A DNA stretch of 64,000 nt from Humisphaera borealis (GCF_015169395.1 NZ_CP063458.1:744001-808000), one strand, 5' to 3'; positions 16,758 to 25,310 are shown, counted from the stretch's first letter. Notes: generated from the sequence alone by a model not told the origin. Translations and numbers: made by a program.

Positions 16758-17543
16758 ATGTCGAAAGTCCGATCTCTCATGAAGCGTTGCCGTACCGGCA
16801 TTGACGGATTCCGTCACCTCGTCCGCTGGTACGAACCCGAAGACAAGCTCGCCCGCGACGCCCAGGCCTACTGGGACGAACCGCCGGCGAGCAAACGCGA
16901 TCTCTACGCCCATTGGAAGTCCGGCTTTGAGGACGCCAGTACATGGCAGGCGATCGGGCGGGAAAACTTCGACACGTTCAGGACGTTTGCCCGTTCAACC
17001 CAGCTCGCGATGCCAATGAAGACGACCGTCGAGTGGGGTGTGGGCGGTGGAGCAAATGCGCTGCATTTCGCCGGGGCGGCCGAGCAATTCTATGGCGTTG
17101 ACATCACTCAGCCGACCCTCGACGAGTGTGCCAGGCAGTTGACTGCAGCCGGCGTGACGAACTTCAACCCCGTCCGTATCCAGGTGACCGAGCCGGAGTC
17201 GGCATTGTCGGCGATTCCGGCAGGTTGCGACGCGTTCGTCAGCTTCTACGTGTTCGAACTTTTCCCCTCGCCCGCGTATGGCGTGCGAATTCTGAAGATC
17301 GCGAACCAGTTGCTCCGCCCCGGGGGAATGGCGTACATCCAGATCAAGTACACGACGAACCTCGCCACCCGCTCGCGCCGGTGGGGGTATCGCTTCGGCG
17401 TCGCCAACATGACGACCTACCGGCTCGACGAATTCTGGGAGACGGCCAAGGATTGCGGCTTCACCCCGCACGCGATCCATCTCATGCCGAAGCAGCCGCT
17501 CGTCCACGACGAGCGATACGCCTACTTCGCGATGACGAAGTAA
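16758..17543 (+). CDS. Class I SAM-dependent methyltransferase
   Basis: A 261-residue protein. The SAM-binding motif I is VEWGVGGGANALHFA (about 94-108), followed by FYGVDITQPTLDECARQL with the acidic residue that binds the ribose. Later motifs are GCDAFVSFYVFEL and LLRPGGMAYIQIKY, the usual post-methyltransferase strands. Residues 1-60 are a charged leader. The substrate is unknown; the general pattern fits small-molecule or lipid-linked methyltransferases. It is divergent from the TetR operon (235-bp gap) and convergent with the YkgJ-like gene 18 bp away. An imperfect short hairpin (cgtcgctggcgacg) follows its stop. Confidence 0.87.
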   Translation: MSKVRSLMKRCRTGIDGFRHLVRWYEPEDKLARDAQAYWDEPPASKRDLYAHWKSGFEDASTWQAIGRENFDTFRTFARSTQLAMPMKTTVEWGVGGGANALHFAGAAEQFYGVDITQPTLDECARQLTAAGVTNFNPVRIQVTEPESALSAIPAGCDAFVSFYVFELFPSPAYGVRILKIANQLLRPGGMAYIQIKYTTNLATRSRRWGYRFGVANMTTYRLDEFWETAKDCGFTPHAIHLMPKQPLVHDERYAYFAMTK

Positions 17544-17561
17544 CCGTCGCTGGCGACGAGC

Positions 17562-17936
17562 CTACGCCGATTCGAGCATCTCACGGACACGCGGATTCAG
17601 ATCGATGAACCGCGTGTGCTTCCCCACGCCATGACGATTGAAATGGCCCGTGCATTCGAACTTCCGGCAGGAGAGCGGCCGGTCTTCGTAAATCTGGCAA
17701 AGATCGTCGTCGCCAAGGAAAATGCACCGGCCGTCGCGGTAGGGGAGGACCTTCTCTACGACGACCGCGCCGTCGTCACCGGTGACGGCGAGGTCAATCG
17801 CCCAGGGACGAAATCGGCGTCGTTCGTCGTCGGTCTGGAGCAGGACCGACCAGTCATGTCCATTCTGCTTACAGCACGCCGCGTAGCAGCGGTTGCAGGG
17901 GCTGGGGCCGACAATGGCGAGGCGGATGTGGGGCAT
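17562..17936 (-). CDS. YkgJ-family cysteine cluster protein
   Basis: A 124-residue protein from the ATG at 17936. The frame stays open to 18017, but that start lies inside a dispersed palindrome and adds unrelated residues. Cysteines follow the YkgJ (CxxCxxxCC) zinc/iron-binding pattern: CNRCYAACC near the N-terminus, then CIFLGDDDLCQIYEDRPLSC and FEC. Members may bind Fe-S or Zn; their role is not firmly established. It shares the usual PLSCRKFEC block. No partner genes are evident. Confidence 0.85.
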   Translation of the reverse strand: MPHIRLAIVGPSPCNRCYAACCKQNGHDWSVLLQTDDERRRFRPWAIDLAVTGDDGAVVVEKVLPYRDGRCIFLGDDDLCQIYEDRPLSCRKFECTGHFNRHGVGKHTRFIDLNPRVREMLESA

Positions 17937-18004
17937 GGTTATGCCATGCCAATTCAAGCGGGATGCAACACACCCACTGGCGCTACATCGCAACCTGATT
18001 TTGG

Positions 18005-18092
18005 GTGGCATGGGCAAGTGTACTCACTTGCCCGTGACGATCGGAGTCCGGCGTTCGGCACGGGTAAGCGGCGTAGTACCGTTACCCGTGCC
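18005..18092. repeat. Composite palindromic element (GTACT-type double hairpin)
   Basis: Two hairpins in a row. The first has arms catgggcaagtg / cacttgcccgtg around TACT; the second has arms built on cacgggtaa / ttacccgtg around a GTAGTACC core. They are joined by about 22 bases (acgatcggagtccggcgttcgg) that resemble the linker in the copy at 37.5 kb. It lies between the YkgJ-like and SGNH genes and is not coding. Confidence 0.85.
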
Positions 18093-18139
18093 AAACACTC
18101 GCAGAACTGCTTACGCGTACGGTATTCGCAGGTAGTCGC

Positions 18140-19432
18140 TTACTCCTCGATCTTGATCGTGTGTTTCACCGGCTTTACCGACGCGGTAACGGCGGCCGGC
18201 ATCGGCTTGTACTTGGCCAGCATCGCCGATCGCAGCTTGGCGAACGTTTCCTTCTCGTCCGGCAGGAATCGCTCGTAGTCGGGCAGGCCGTGCAGCATCG
18301 TCTTGATCAGCGGTGTTTCGAAGTTCTGCTTCTTCTTCACCGCCTCGTGAACGGCCTTGAACGGCTCGGAGAACGGGTTGTCGAGGAACTCGGCGGCAAG
18401 GTTGATGCCCTTCGCCAGGTCGCCGGCGGCAAACTCCTTCGTCTTCGATCCCCAGGTCACACGGGCGCGATCCTTCTTGAGCCCTTTGACAACCAGTGTG
18501 AAGCGGTTGAGGTCCTGGTTGAACGGCAGGAACTCGATCACGCCACGAGTGGACGAGGTGCTCTTGAGATCGTCGCCGGTGAAGCAGAAGGGATAGCGGG
18601 TGCTTTCGACTTCAAAGGCGCCGGACGCGGCCGAGACGACCTTGTGCCCGTCGGATGCCACAGCGGCGTTGTTGGTCATATCAACGATCACGGAACCGAC
18701 ATTGCCATCGGCACCCAAGCCTTTGAGAAAGGCGTACGCCATCACGAGGTGGCCGTTGGCGTCGGGGTGCACGCCGTCGCCGCCGCCGACGTGATACGCC
18801 GGTCCGTACTTCGCCTTGCCCTTGGCCATGACGTCGAGCATCGGAGACAGCACATCGGCGAACGCGACACCTTCGGCGGACGCGACTTCCTTAGCGATGT
18901 CGCGCAGGCCGCCGAGCGTCTTGTTGTACATCGCCGAAGCCTCAGCGGCCTGCGTCGGGTTTTTCGCATCGCGGCGGAAGGTGTCGGTATCCACGCCGCC
19001 GGGCGAACCGACAACGATGAACCGCACGCCAGCCGCCTTCATCTTCTTGACGATTGCCGTCTGCGCATCGCGGTAGCGTTTGGCCTTGGCGTCGTCCATC
19101 GGCGAGTAGCCGCCGTCGTTCATGCCGTAGCAGGTGGTGGCAACCTTGACGCCGAACGGGACGAAGTCATTGTCCATCCGTCCGAGGAAGCCCCACGAGG
19201 TTTCGCCGCTCCAGCCGAACTGGGTGGCCGTGATTCCCTTGACGGGCTGGCAGGCGACGAGGTAGGCCTCGATAAACGCCGAGTACTGCTTCTGCTCGGT
19301 AATCGAGTCGCCGACGATCGCGACGTAGTCGCCGTCGGCGAGCTTCCCGGACTCTGCGGCACGCGCCGGCATGAACGATGCGAAGACGATCGAAGCCGTG
19401 AAGGCAAGGCGATGAAGTGTCGACAGTTTCAT
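18140..19432 (-). CDS. Exported SGNH/GDSL-type hydrolase
   Basis: A 430-residue protein from the ATG at 19432, which begins a clean signal peptide (MKLSTLHRLAFTASIVFAS, cleavage near PARAAES). The longer frame to 19576 lies in an inverted repeat and is rejected. SGNH blocks are present: GDSITEQ with the nucleophile serine, GWSGETSW, YGMNDGG with the block III Asn, and DGVHPDANGHLVMA with the Asp-His pair. The family are esterases or acetylhydrolases; with sugar genes around, deacetylation of a polysaccharide is a fair guess. The C-terminal 130 residues are not part of the core fold. A sugar isomerase gene lies upstream on the same strand. Confidence 0.9.
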   Translation of the reverse strand: MKLSTLHRLAFTASIVFASFMPARAAESGKLADGDYVAIVGDSITEQKQYSAFIEAYLVACQPVKGITATQFGWSGETSWGFLGRMDNDFVPFGVKVATTCYGMNDGGYSPMDDAKAKRYRDAQTAIVKKMKAAGVRFIVVGSPGGVDTDTFRRDAKNPTQAAEASAMYNKTLGGLRDIAKEVASAEGVAFADVLSPMLDVMAKGKAKYGPAYHVGGGDGVHPDANGHLVMAYAFLKGLGADGNVGSVIVDMTNNAAVASDGHKVVSAASGAFEVESTRYPFCFTGDDLKSTSSTRGVIEFLPFNQDLNRFTLVVKGLKKDRARVTWGSKTKEFAAGDLAKGINLAAEFLDNPFSEPFKAVHEAVKKKQNFETPLIKTMLHGLPDYERFLPDEKETFAKLRSAMLAKYKPMPAAVTASVKPVKHTIKIEE

Positions 19433-19474
19433 GGTGTTGTCTCTGTTTGGTGGTGCTTCAAGGGTTGTCGTCTC

Positions 19475-19594
19475 GAGGTACTCCGAAGGACCTCGCAGCG
19501 ATGAGAGAAAAGCGATCGACGTCGGACGGCCATCTTCGGTCCGTGGACGTATCGCGCTTTTCTCCCGTCGCAACAAGGTCCTTCGGATTACCTC
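19475..19594. repeat. About 57-bp-arm inverted repeat between SGNH and isomerase genes
   Basis: Left arm from 19475 (gaggtactccgaaggacct...) and right arm ending at 19594 (...aggtccttcggattacctc) pair over most of their length, including gagaaaagcg / cgcttttctc, with a loop of about 6 bases. A GTACT core is present in the left arm. It lies upstream of the SGNH gene and downstream of the isomerase gene, and may form a terminator-like hairpin without a T-run. Confidence 0.85.
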
Positions 19595-19637
19595 AGGATG
19601 ACAGGTGAATGAAATCGGCGGCGCGGCTGTGTAGCGC

Positions 19638-20489
19638 TTACGCCTTGGCCTTCTTCACCGCGTCCGCGACGGCCGCGAGCGACTTCTGGATCGCCGCAAC
19701 CGGCTCCTTGCCTTCGTATTCGATGAAGATCGGCTTGCTGAACTTCTCGGCGAGAAGGAACTTGACCAGGCCCGGGACGTCGAGATTCGCCGTGCCGGCG
19801 GGGACGTCTTCCCACTTGTTGTTGCCTTCGAGCTTCTTGAAGTCCTTCAGGTGCAGTGCGTGCAGACGGTCCTTGAACTGCATGCAGACTTTGACAGGGT
19901 CTTCGCCGGCGCGGATGAGGTGGCCCGTATCGGCGCACAGGCCCAGCCGGGTGCTGCGGCCTTCAAAACCCTTGGCGAGCACGTCGGCCGTCGGCCAGGT
20001 GCTGCCGGGGCCGTGCGGATGAATCGCGAGGGTGATCTTGTATTCCTCGGCGAGCTTGTCGATCTGTTCGAGCACGCCCTTGTCCGTCGGCGGATTGCAG
20101 GAGAGGTTTTCCAGGCTGTAGGTCTTGGCGATGTCGAACAAGGCGCGATTGGCCTTCTCGTCCTTGCCGAAACCGACCACGCCGTAGCTGACCATCTTCA
20201 CGCCGGCGTCTTCGAGCATCTTCAGATTGGCGGTCGGAGCGCGGCCGGCGGTGTGGGCCGGGTAGCACTCGACATACTTGAGCTTCAGGTCGTTCTTCAT
20301 CGCGTCGAGCATCTTCTCGAACGAGCGGTCGCGCAGGCTGTAGCTCTGGATGCCCATCTTCAAACCGCCGTAGATGTCGGCGTCGTCGGCGAGCAGGGCC
20401 GAGGCCCGCGGCCCGGCGATCGCGACACCAGCCATGGCGGCCGAGAGTTTAAGGAAAGAACGACGGTCCAAACGCGGAGCGGTATTCAT
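19638..20489 (-). CDS. Tat-exported sugar phosphate isomerase/epimerase-like protein
   Basis: A 283-residue protein from the ATG at 20489, preceded by AGGAAC and starting with a twin-arginine signal (RLDRRSFLKLSAAMAGVA); the open frame to 20621 adds non-family residues. The rest is the AP-endonuclease-type TIM barrel (xylose isomerase-like): LKMGIQSYSLRDRSFEKML, KYVECYPAHT, VSYGVVGF, LAIHPHGPGSTW, LGLCADTGHLIRAGEDP and LHLKDFKK, the usual metal-binding strands. Reaction: isomerisation or epimerisation of a sugar, substrate unknown. It is the paralogue type often paired with Gfo/Idh/MocA and ThuA genes in planctomycetes. Confidence 0.9.
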   Translation of the reverse strand: MNTAPRLDRRSFLKLSAAMAGVAIAGPRASALLADDADIYGGLKMGIQSYSLRDRSFEKMLDAMKNDLKLKYVECYPAHTAGRAPTANLKMLEDAGVKMVSYGVVGFGKDEKANRALFDIAKTYSLENLSCNPPTDKGVLEQIDKLAEEYKITLAIHPHGPGSTWPTADVLAKGFEGRSTRLGLCADTGHLIRAGEDPVKVCMQFKDRLHALHLKDFKKLEGNNKWEDVPAGTANLDVPGLVKFLLAEKFSKPIFIEYEGKEPVAAIQKSLAAVADAVKKAKA

Positions 20490-20594
20490 GAGCGGGGTTC
20501 CTGCAGGGTTGGAAAAACGAGCGCGGGCATCGTCGCTCGCGCCGGCTTCAGAGTGTACCAGCGTGGCTGGTACTTCGTTTGCGGTGATAAGACT

Positions 20595-20730
20595 TAGCCA
20601 CGAATCTCGCGAAGAAAGCACGAATCAGGGATGGACGAAGGGAAGTGAACGCAACGCTACCTCTCCCTGGGTTCTCGGCGTCTTGGCGTTCGTCCAACGA
20701 TTCGTTCCTTTTTCGTGAGATTCGTGGCTA
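20595..20730. repeat. Long inverted repeat between isomerase and signal peptidase genes
   Basis: Arms tagccacgaatctcgcgaag (from 20595) and its near-complement ending ...gagattcgtggcta at 20730 pair over about 33 bases with a few mismatches; inner pieces ggacgaa / ttcgtcc and gaacgc / gcgttc extend the stem. It sits 10 bases after the end of the signal peptidase gene (reverse strand), where it may act as a terminator or mRNA-stabilising hairpin. Confidence 0.85.
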
Positions 20731-20739
20731 GTCCCCGAC

Positions 20740-22536
20740 TCAGTGAATAAACCGCATTTCCCCAAAGTTCGGGATCAGCCCCCAGCTCAGTCCAGGCGGG
20801 CGATAGCCGGCCGGCCAGTACACGAAGAACGCCTTGCCCAGCAGGAATCGTCGGGGTACGCGGCCGGCGGCGACCTCCAGGCCTTCGCCGGCCAGTTCTA
20901 CGGGTTTTTCCCACGCGCGAGCGTCGTAGCTGATCCAGGGGTTGTCCCCCATGACGAAGAACTCGTCGTCCCCGAGCACCATGATGTTCCGCGGGCTCGC
21001 CGCCTTGCCGATGCGTCCTTTGCTTTCGTCATTGACGTAGAACAAGTCACGCCAGAGCGAGACGTGTTCCAGCTTGCAGGTCTGGCGTTCGGCAGACATT
21101 TCCACCCGCGGCTCGGCACCGGCGAGGCGACCCAGGTGTTCGGCTTCCACCAGCCTGGCGATCGCTTCGCCCGTCGGTTTGAAGTCGTCGCCGGTGCTGG
21201 CGACTTCCTTGCCATCGACACGCAGGGATACGCGGTAGTCGACGCTGGTCAGGTCCAGGCGCACCGGGCCGCTTCCAACGCCGAGGCCAGGCAGATCCAC
21301 TGGCGGATAGGTTTTCACGGTGTCGCCGTTCTCGCGCTTCCAGATGATCTGGGCTTTGCCGGGCGTCAGTCGGGCGACGAACACGTCGCTGCGTTTCGAC
21401 ATCGTCATGTCGAATGCGCCATCGCCGGCCTGGCGGGTGTAGAAGCAGGTCAGCCGCAGGTCGGTCACGGTGTTGCGTTCCTCTGCCACCATGGACTGTG
21501 CGAAAAGCGTGCCCTCGCGGTTGGACCGCACCTGGTCGTACGCCAGGAAGTCGGTCATCGCGAACGGTTGCCGTCGGCTTGAAGGACCGGCACCCTCGGG
21601 GTTGGGGTTGGCGTCGGGGTTGAAACGGATCGTCCCGCCGGCGGCGCTATTGGAGAAGGTGAAAACGCGCGTCCGCCCGTTGACCGCAGGATCCTGGCCG
21701 ACGTTCCATCCGTTGGCGTTCGGAGCGGAAGGGACCGTACCGGTGGTGTCGATCTGCCAGGGCTGCCTCCAAGGCGTTTGCGACCGGATGTTGTCCGCCA
21801 GGTGGGGCAGGTGGTCGTTGTCGTAAACCACTCGCCACAGGGCCTCTTGCGCGTGGTTCGGCTTGCTCTGGATATTGAAGGACTTGTAGTACTCGCGGCG
21901 GATCAGATCGTCGTTCAGGTCGCCCGGAGGCTTGGCCGTGCTGACGTAGATGTCGCCGTCAACCATCATCACGCTTTCGCCCGGCCGGCCGATCAGCCGT
22001 TTAATGTAATTGGTCGTATAACGTGCCGCGTTTTCGACGACGTCCGGCGCTTTGAAGACGACCACGTCCCACCGCTGGGGCTCGGCGATCAGGTAGCGGT
22101 ACTTCAGGACCAGAATGCGGTCGCCGTAGTGCACTGGGGGCTGATTCCGCGTATCTGGTACCGGCTGTGCGCCCGGTGGCCCGGCGGGCACCGAGAAGCC
22201 GCAGTTCGGGCAGTAAATGCCGAAGTTCAGCTTCTGAGGCGCATTCGGCGGGACGCTCAGGTCGGATCCGGTGGGGTAGTTGACCGTGTATTTGTACCCG
22301 CAGTCGGCACAGGTGAAGTGCATGTGCGCCCCGAGCAGGGTGGGCGCCATCGACCCGGTCGGGATGACAAACGCCTCGACGACAAACGCACGGAACACGA
22401 ACGCGAGAATGAACGCGACGAGGATCGACTCGACCGTATCCTTCACGCTGCCTTCCGGATGGGGGCGCGGCTTGGCGTCGGCCATCGCAGCCGGCGGAGC
22501 GGGAACGGCACGCTGATCAGATCCGACATCGGGCAT
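20740..22536 (-). CDS. lepB: Signal peptidase I, enlarged, with two CxxC pairs
   Basis: A 598-residue S26 signal peptidase. One membrane helix (about 33-56) is followed by the catalytic motif IPTGSMAPTL with Ser62; the general base is Lys179 in YIKRLIGRPGE, and the closing box is GDNPWISYDAR (about 530-540). It cleaves signal peptides at the membrane. It is about twice the usual length. One insert (residues 76-112) has CxxC pairs at 76/79 and 109/112, a zinc-ribbon-like arrangement next to the active serine; a second of about 300 residues lies between Lys179 and the closing box. Planctomycete signal peptidases are often enlarged, but the metal-binding insert is worth noting. Confidence 0.9.
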   Translation of the reverse strand: MPDVGSDQRAVPAPPAAMADAKPRPHPEGSVKDTVESILVAFILAFVFRAFVVEAFVIPTGSMAPTLLGAHMHFTCADCGYKYTVNYPTGSDLSVPPNAPQKLNFGIYCPNCGFSVPAGPPGAQPVPDTRNQPPVHYGDRILVLKYRYLIAEPQRWDVVVFKAPDVVENAARYTTNYIKRLIGRPGESVMMVDGDIYVSTAKPPGDLNDDLIRREYYKSFNIQSKPNHAQEALWRVVYDNDHLPHLADNIRSQTPWRQPWQIDTTGTVPSAPNANGWNVGQDPAVNGRTRVFTFSNSAAGGTIRFNPDANPNPEGAGPSSRRQPFAMTDFLAYDQVRSNREGTLFAQSMVAEERNTVTDLRLTCFYTRQAGDGAFDMTMSKRSDVFVARLTPGKAQIIWKRENGDTVKTYPPVDLPGLGVGSGPVRLDLTSVDYRVSLRVDGKEVASTGDDFKPTGEAIARLVEAEHLGRLAGAEPRVEMSAERQTCKLEHVSLWRDLFYVNDESKGRIGKAASPRNIMVLGDDEFFVMGDNPWISYDARAWEKPVELAGEGLEVAAGRVPRRFLLGKAFFVYWPAGYRPPGLSWGLIPNFGEMRFIH

Positions 22537-22575
22537 GGCGGGAGTCTAAACGGAAGCGGGGCGTTTGTCCTTTGG

Positions 22576-22718
22576 CCTTTGTCACTTGTCACTTGTCACT
22601 TGTCACTTGTCACTTGTCACTTGTCACTTGTCACTTGTCACCGGCCAAGTCCGGCTGCTACACCTTGACCAGTGACCAGTGACCAGTGACCAGTGACCAG
22701 TGACCAGTGACAAAGGTC
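22576..22718. repeat. Opposed 7-bp tandem arrays forming an inverted repeat
   Basis: Nine copies of TTGTCAC (22579-22641) and, after a 25-base spacer, six copies of GACCAGT (22667-22708), flanked by cctttgtcac and gtgacaaagg, which are reverse complements. The two arrays therefore face each other, but every unit differs at one position (TTGTCAC against TGGTCAC), so each arm has been homogenised separately. It lies between the divergent signal peptidase and epimerase genes, and the frame of a longer epimerase ORF begins inside it. Confidence 0.95.
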
Positions 22719-22832
22719 TCTTCAAGATTTCCCCAACATCTGTCCGATCCCACTTGCAGAGTTCTCGATTTATCGGACGCTATGTCCCGGACGGATTACC
22801 CGACGCGTAAGCGTCGCCTTGCAGGATTTGCT

Positions 22833-23834
22833 ATGAACGGCCAGACCATTCTCGTTACCGGTGCCGCCGGGTTTATCGGTTCCCACTCGGCCGAAGCGCT
22901 GATCGACCTCGGCTATAAGGTCGTGGGAGTGGACAACTTCTGCGACTTCTACGACCGATCGTGGAAGGAAATGAACCTCAAGAGCGTCGGCCCCGGGATC
23001 GACGTCGAGGAAATCGACATCACCGACGGCGCAGCCATCGACCGCCTGGTCGGCAAGGCCAAGCCTGTGGCGATCCTGCATCTTGCCGCGATGGCGGGCG
23101 TGCGGCCGAGCATCGAACAGCCCGCGTACTACGCACGCGTGAACGTTGAGGGCACCACGCACCTGCTGCAGGCTGCGGTCAAGCACAAGGTGAAGAAGTT
23201 CCTGTTCGCCAGCAGTTCAAGCGTGTACGGCAACATGAGCAAGGTGCCGTTCCAGGAGGAAGACGCCGGCTACGAGCCCGTCAGCCCCTACGCCGCCACA
23301 AAGCGGGCCGGCGAGTTGCTCTGCTACACGTTCTGGCACCTGTACAAAATGCCCACCTTCTGCCTGCGGTTCTTCACCGTTTACGGCCCCCGGCAGCGGC
23401 CCGACCTGGCGATTCACAAGTTCACTCGGCTGATTACCAGGGGCGAACCCGTTCCATTCTTCGGCGACGGCACCACCAGCCGCGATTACACCTTTGTCGA
23501 AGACACCGTCAGCGGCATCATGAAAGCCCTGGAGCACTGCGACCGCTATCGGGTTTACAACCTCGGCGGTTCCGACCCGGTCACGCTCAAGGATCTTGTC
23601 GAAGAACTGCAACGCGCCATCGGCAAGACAGCCATTCTGGACAAGCGACCTTCGCAGCCCGGCGATGTCGAACGCACCTTCGCCGACCTGACCCGCGCCA
23701 GCAGCGAGATCGGCTACAAGCCCAGCGTCAGCCTTGCGGAAGGGCTTAAGCGGTTCGTCGAATGGTTCAAGCAGTACGGCCACCTTTACAAGCTTCCCGG
23801 CGAACAGTCGGCGGAGAAGCCGACGGTGGCGTAG
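22833..23834 (+). CDS. NAD-dependent sugar-nucleotide epimerase/dehydratase (SDR)
   Basis: A 333-residue protein from the ATG at 22833, chosen because AGGA lies 9 bases upstream and the Rossmann motif TGAAGFIG starts within ten residues; the frame to 22707 starts inside the 7-bp repeat array. Extended SDR features: VDNFCDFYD after the second strand, HLAAMAGVRPSIEQP, ASSSSVYG with the catalytic Ser, YAATK with Tyr/Lys, and RFFTVYGPRQRPDLAI. The VYGPRQRPDLAI block is typical of UDP-glucuronate 4-epimerases, so conversion of UDP-GlcA to UDP-GalA for surface polysaccharide is likely. The DUF1810 gene starts 2 bases after its stop. Confidence 0.9.
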   Translation: MNGQTILVTGAAGFIGSHSAEALIDLGYKVVGVDNFCDFYDRSWKEMNLKSVGPGIDVEEIDITDGAAIDRLVGKAKPVAILHLAAMAGVRPSIEQPAYYARVNVEGTTHLLQAAVKHKVKKFLFASSSSVYGNMSKVPFQEEDAGYEPVSPYAATKRAGELLCYTFWHLYKMPTFCLRFFTVYGPRQRPDLAIHKFTRLITRGEPVPFFGDGTTSRDYTFVEDTVSGIMKALEHCDRYRVYNLGGSDPVTLKDLVEELQRAIGKTAILDKRPSQPGDVERTFADLTRASSEIGYKPSVSLAEGLKRFVEWFKQYGHLYKLPGEQSAEKPTVA

Positions 23835-23836
23835 TC

Positions 23837-24280
23837 ATGACGAGCGATTCGGACCAGCGATTTGATCTCTCCCGCTTCATCGAAGCGCAGGAGCCCATTT
23901 ACGCCGACGCACTGGCGGAGATCCGCGCCGGGCGGAAGCGGTCGCACTGGATGTGGTTCATCTTTCCCCAGATCGCCGGGCTGGGCACGAGCCAGACGTC
24001 GAGACACTTTGCGATCAAAGGCTGGGCCGAGGCCGAGGCGTATCTTGAGCACCCGCTGCTCGGCCCGAGGCTGGATGAATGTTCCCGCGCCGCGCTCGAT
24101 GTCGAGGGAAAGTCGGCGAACGAGATCTTCGGTTCGCCGGACGACATGAAGCTCCGATCTAGCGCGACGCTGTTCGCGGCTGTATCCGGCCTCGATTCAG
24201 TGTTCGGCCGCCTGCTGGAACGTTTCTTCGAAGGCGAACCCGATCCGACAACGCTGCGACTGCTGGATGAATCGCGCTGA
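23837..24280 (+). CDS. DUF1810 family protein
   Basis: A 147-residue protein from the ATG at 23837, 2 bases after the epimerase stop. It shows the DUF1810 pattern: FDLSRFIEAQEPIYADALAEI at the start, HWMWFIFPQIAGLG, the RHFAIKGWAEAEAYLEHP block and DMKLRSSATLF near the end. The family is found in many bacteria and has no established function; it is small and soluble with no catalytic motif. Coupling with the epimerase is inferred from spacing only. Confidence 0.87.
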   Translation: MTSDSDQRFDLSRFIEAQEPIYADALAEIRAGRKRSHWMWFIFPQIAGLGTSQTSRHFAIKGWAEAEAYLEHPLLGPRLDECSRAALDVEGKSANEIFGSPDDMKLRSSATLFAAVSGLDSVFGRLLERFFEGEPDPTTLRLLDESR

Positions 24281-24497
24281 TCCGCCAATCCGCCGCGCCA
24301 TGCGAGTATCGAACGCCGGCACCAGGTGGCGGCGAGCAAGCCCGGACGATTCGCTACTGCTGATCAGCGCCACTTGTGCAAACTTTCCGACTTCGGTTTT
24401 CAACTTTCGCATTTCCCCCCACTGCCATTGAGTGCCGCCGACAAATGCCTATGATTCCACGCCCTCGCAGGCCGGGCGTTTAGCGGGTCTGCGTGCG

Positions 24498-24570
24498 GAG
24501 CTGGTAGCTCAGTTGGTAGAGCAAGCGACTTTTAATCGCTAGGTCGCGGGTTCGAATCCCGCCCAGCTCA
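24498..24570 (+). tRNA. tRNA-Lys (anticodon UUU)
   Basis: A 73-nt cloverleaf. Acceptor arms 24498-24504 (gagctgg) and 24563-24569 (ccagctc) pair fully, with discriminator A at 24570. The D-loop has agttggtaga, the anticodon stem is agcga/tcgct around loop cttttaa with TTT at 24531-24533, and the T-arm is gcgggttcgaatcccgc. The 3' CCA is not encoded. It stands alone after the DUF1810 gene. Confidence 0.97.
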
Positions 24571-25310
24571 TGGTTGTTTGAAGGTTTTGGGGGGCAAGTC
24601 GGTTTGGGGGCAGATCAGCGACACACGAGCCAAGTTGGGAGCGGCGGGGGGCCAGACGTTTGTTCGGCTGAACGGGCGTGGCCACATTCGACCACGATAG
24701 GTGGCAAATACGTGACGGGCCAAGTGTCTGACGCCGCGACGCAGTGCTCTACCTTCCTGCGTGAAGCCCGGTCGTTGCATCCGGAAATGGCTTCCCATTC
24801 TTCCGTTTTCCCCCAGTTTAACGCTTTGGCTCCAAGGAACTCCGCCAGTCTGCCGTCGGCATGGAACTAGTCGACGACGATGGACGACTAAGTGAGAGGC
24901 GACCCGATGCTGCTGACCTGGCTACCGTTCTGCTCCGCCTGTGACGAATTGAGAAAATCCTCTAAATGCCTGCCAGTACGAAAGAACTCCCAGGGCATGC
25001 AGTTGGCCGGCAAACGGAGTGAGGACGACGCAATTAGATGAAACACTTAAGTGATTTCCCGCGTCCTGCGGCGGGCCAATAGACCGTCGACGACGCCAGG
25101 TCACGGCGTTGATAAGGACATTGCCTAGGCGTTGACCCACGGATGTTTTCGCGTGCATCCGCGGCCGTTATATCGTATGAACGCATTTGGCGAAGGTCTC
25201 GGCTGGCATCCGTCCCTTCGCATTTCGGGTTGTACATCTCAGTTAGTTCAAGTCCAGCTGTCGTGTAGCAGGAAGAAACCACAAGTGGAAGCTTGTGGCT
25301 GGAGGATTGC
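24571..25310. other. Gene-poor 740-bp gap before the giant surface-protein gene
   Basis: No convincing gene: the short ORFs here (for example 24574-24870 forward, 24568-24798 reverse) have no ribosome site or protein-like pattern. A perfect 10-bp palindrome CACTTAAGTG lies at 25041-25050. TTGACC at 25132 and TTATAT at 25168 look promoter-like but are too far apart. The strong GGAGG site at 25301-25305 serves the giant gene, so its 5' leader and promoter must lie in this gap. Confidence 0.6.

Noticed and set aside
22579-22708. CRISPR array
   Set aside because: The units are 7 bp with no spacers; this is a simple tandem repeat.
24574-24870. Small gene downstream of tRNA-Lys, or an integrated remnant
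   Set aside because: No ribosome site, no repeat of the tRNA 3' end downstream, and no integrase.
25132-25173. Promoter TTGACC ... TTATAT before the giant gene
   Set aside because: The hexamers are about 30 bases apart, too far for a sigma-70 promoter.
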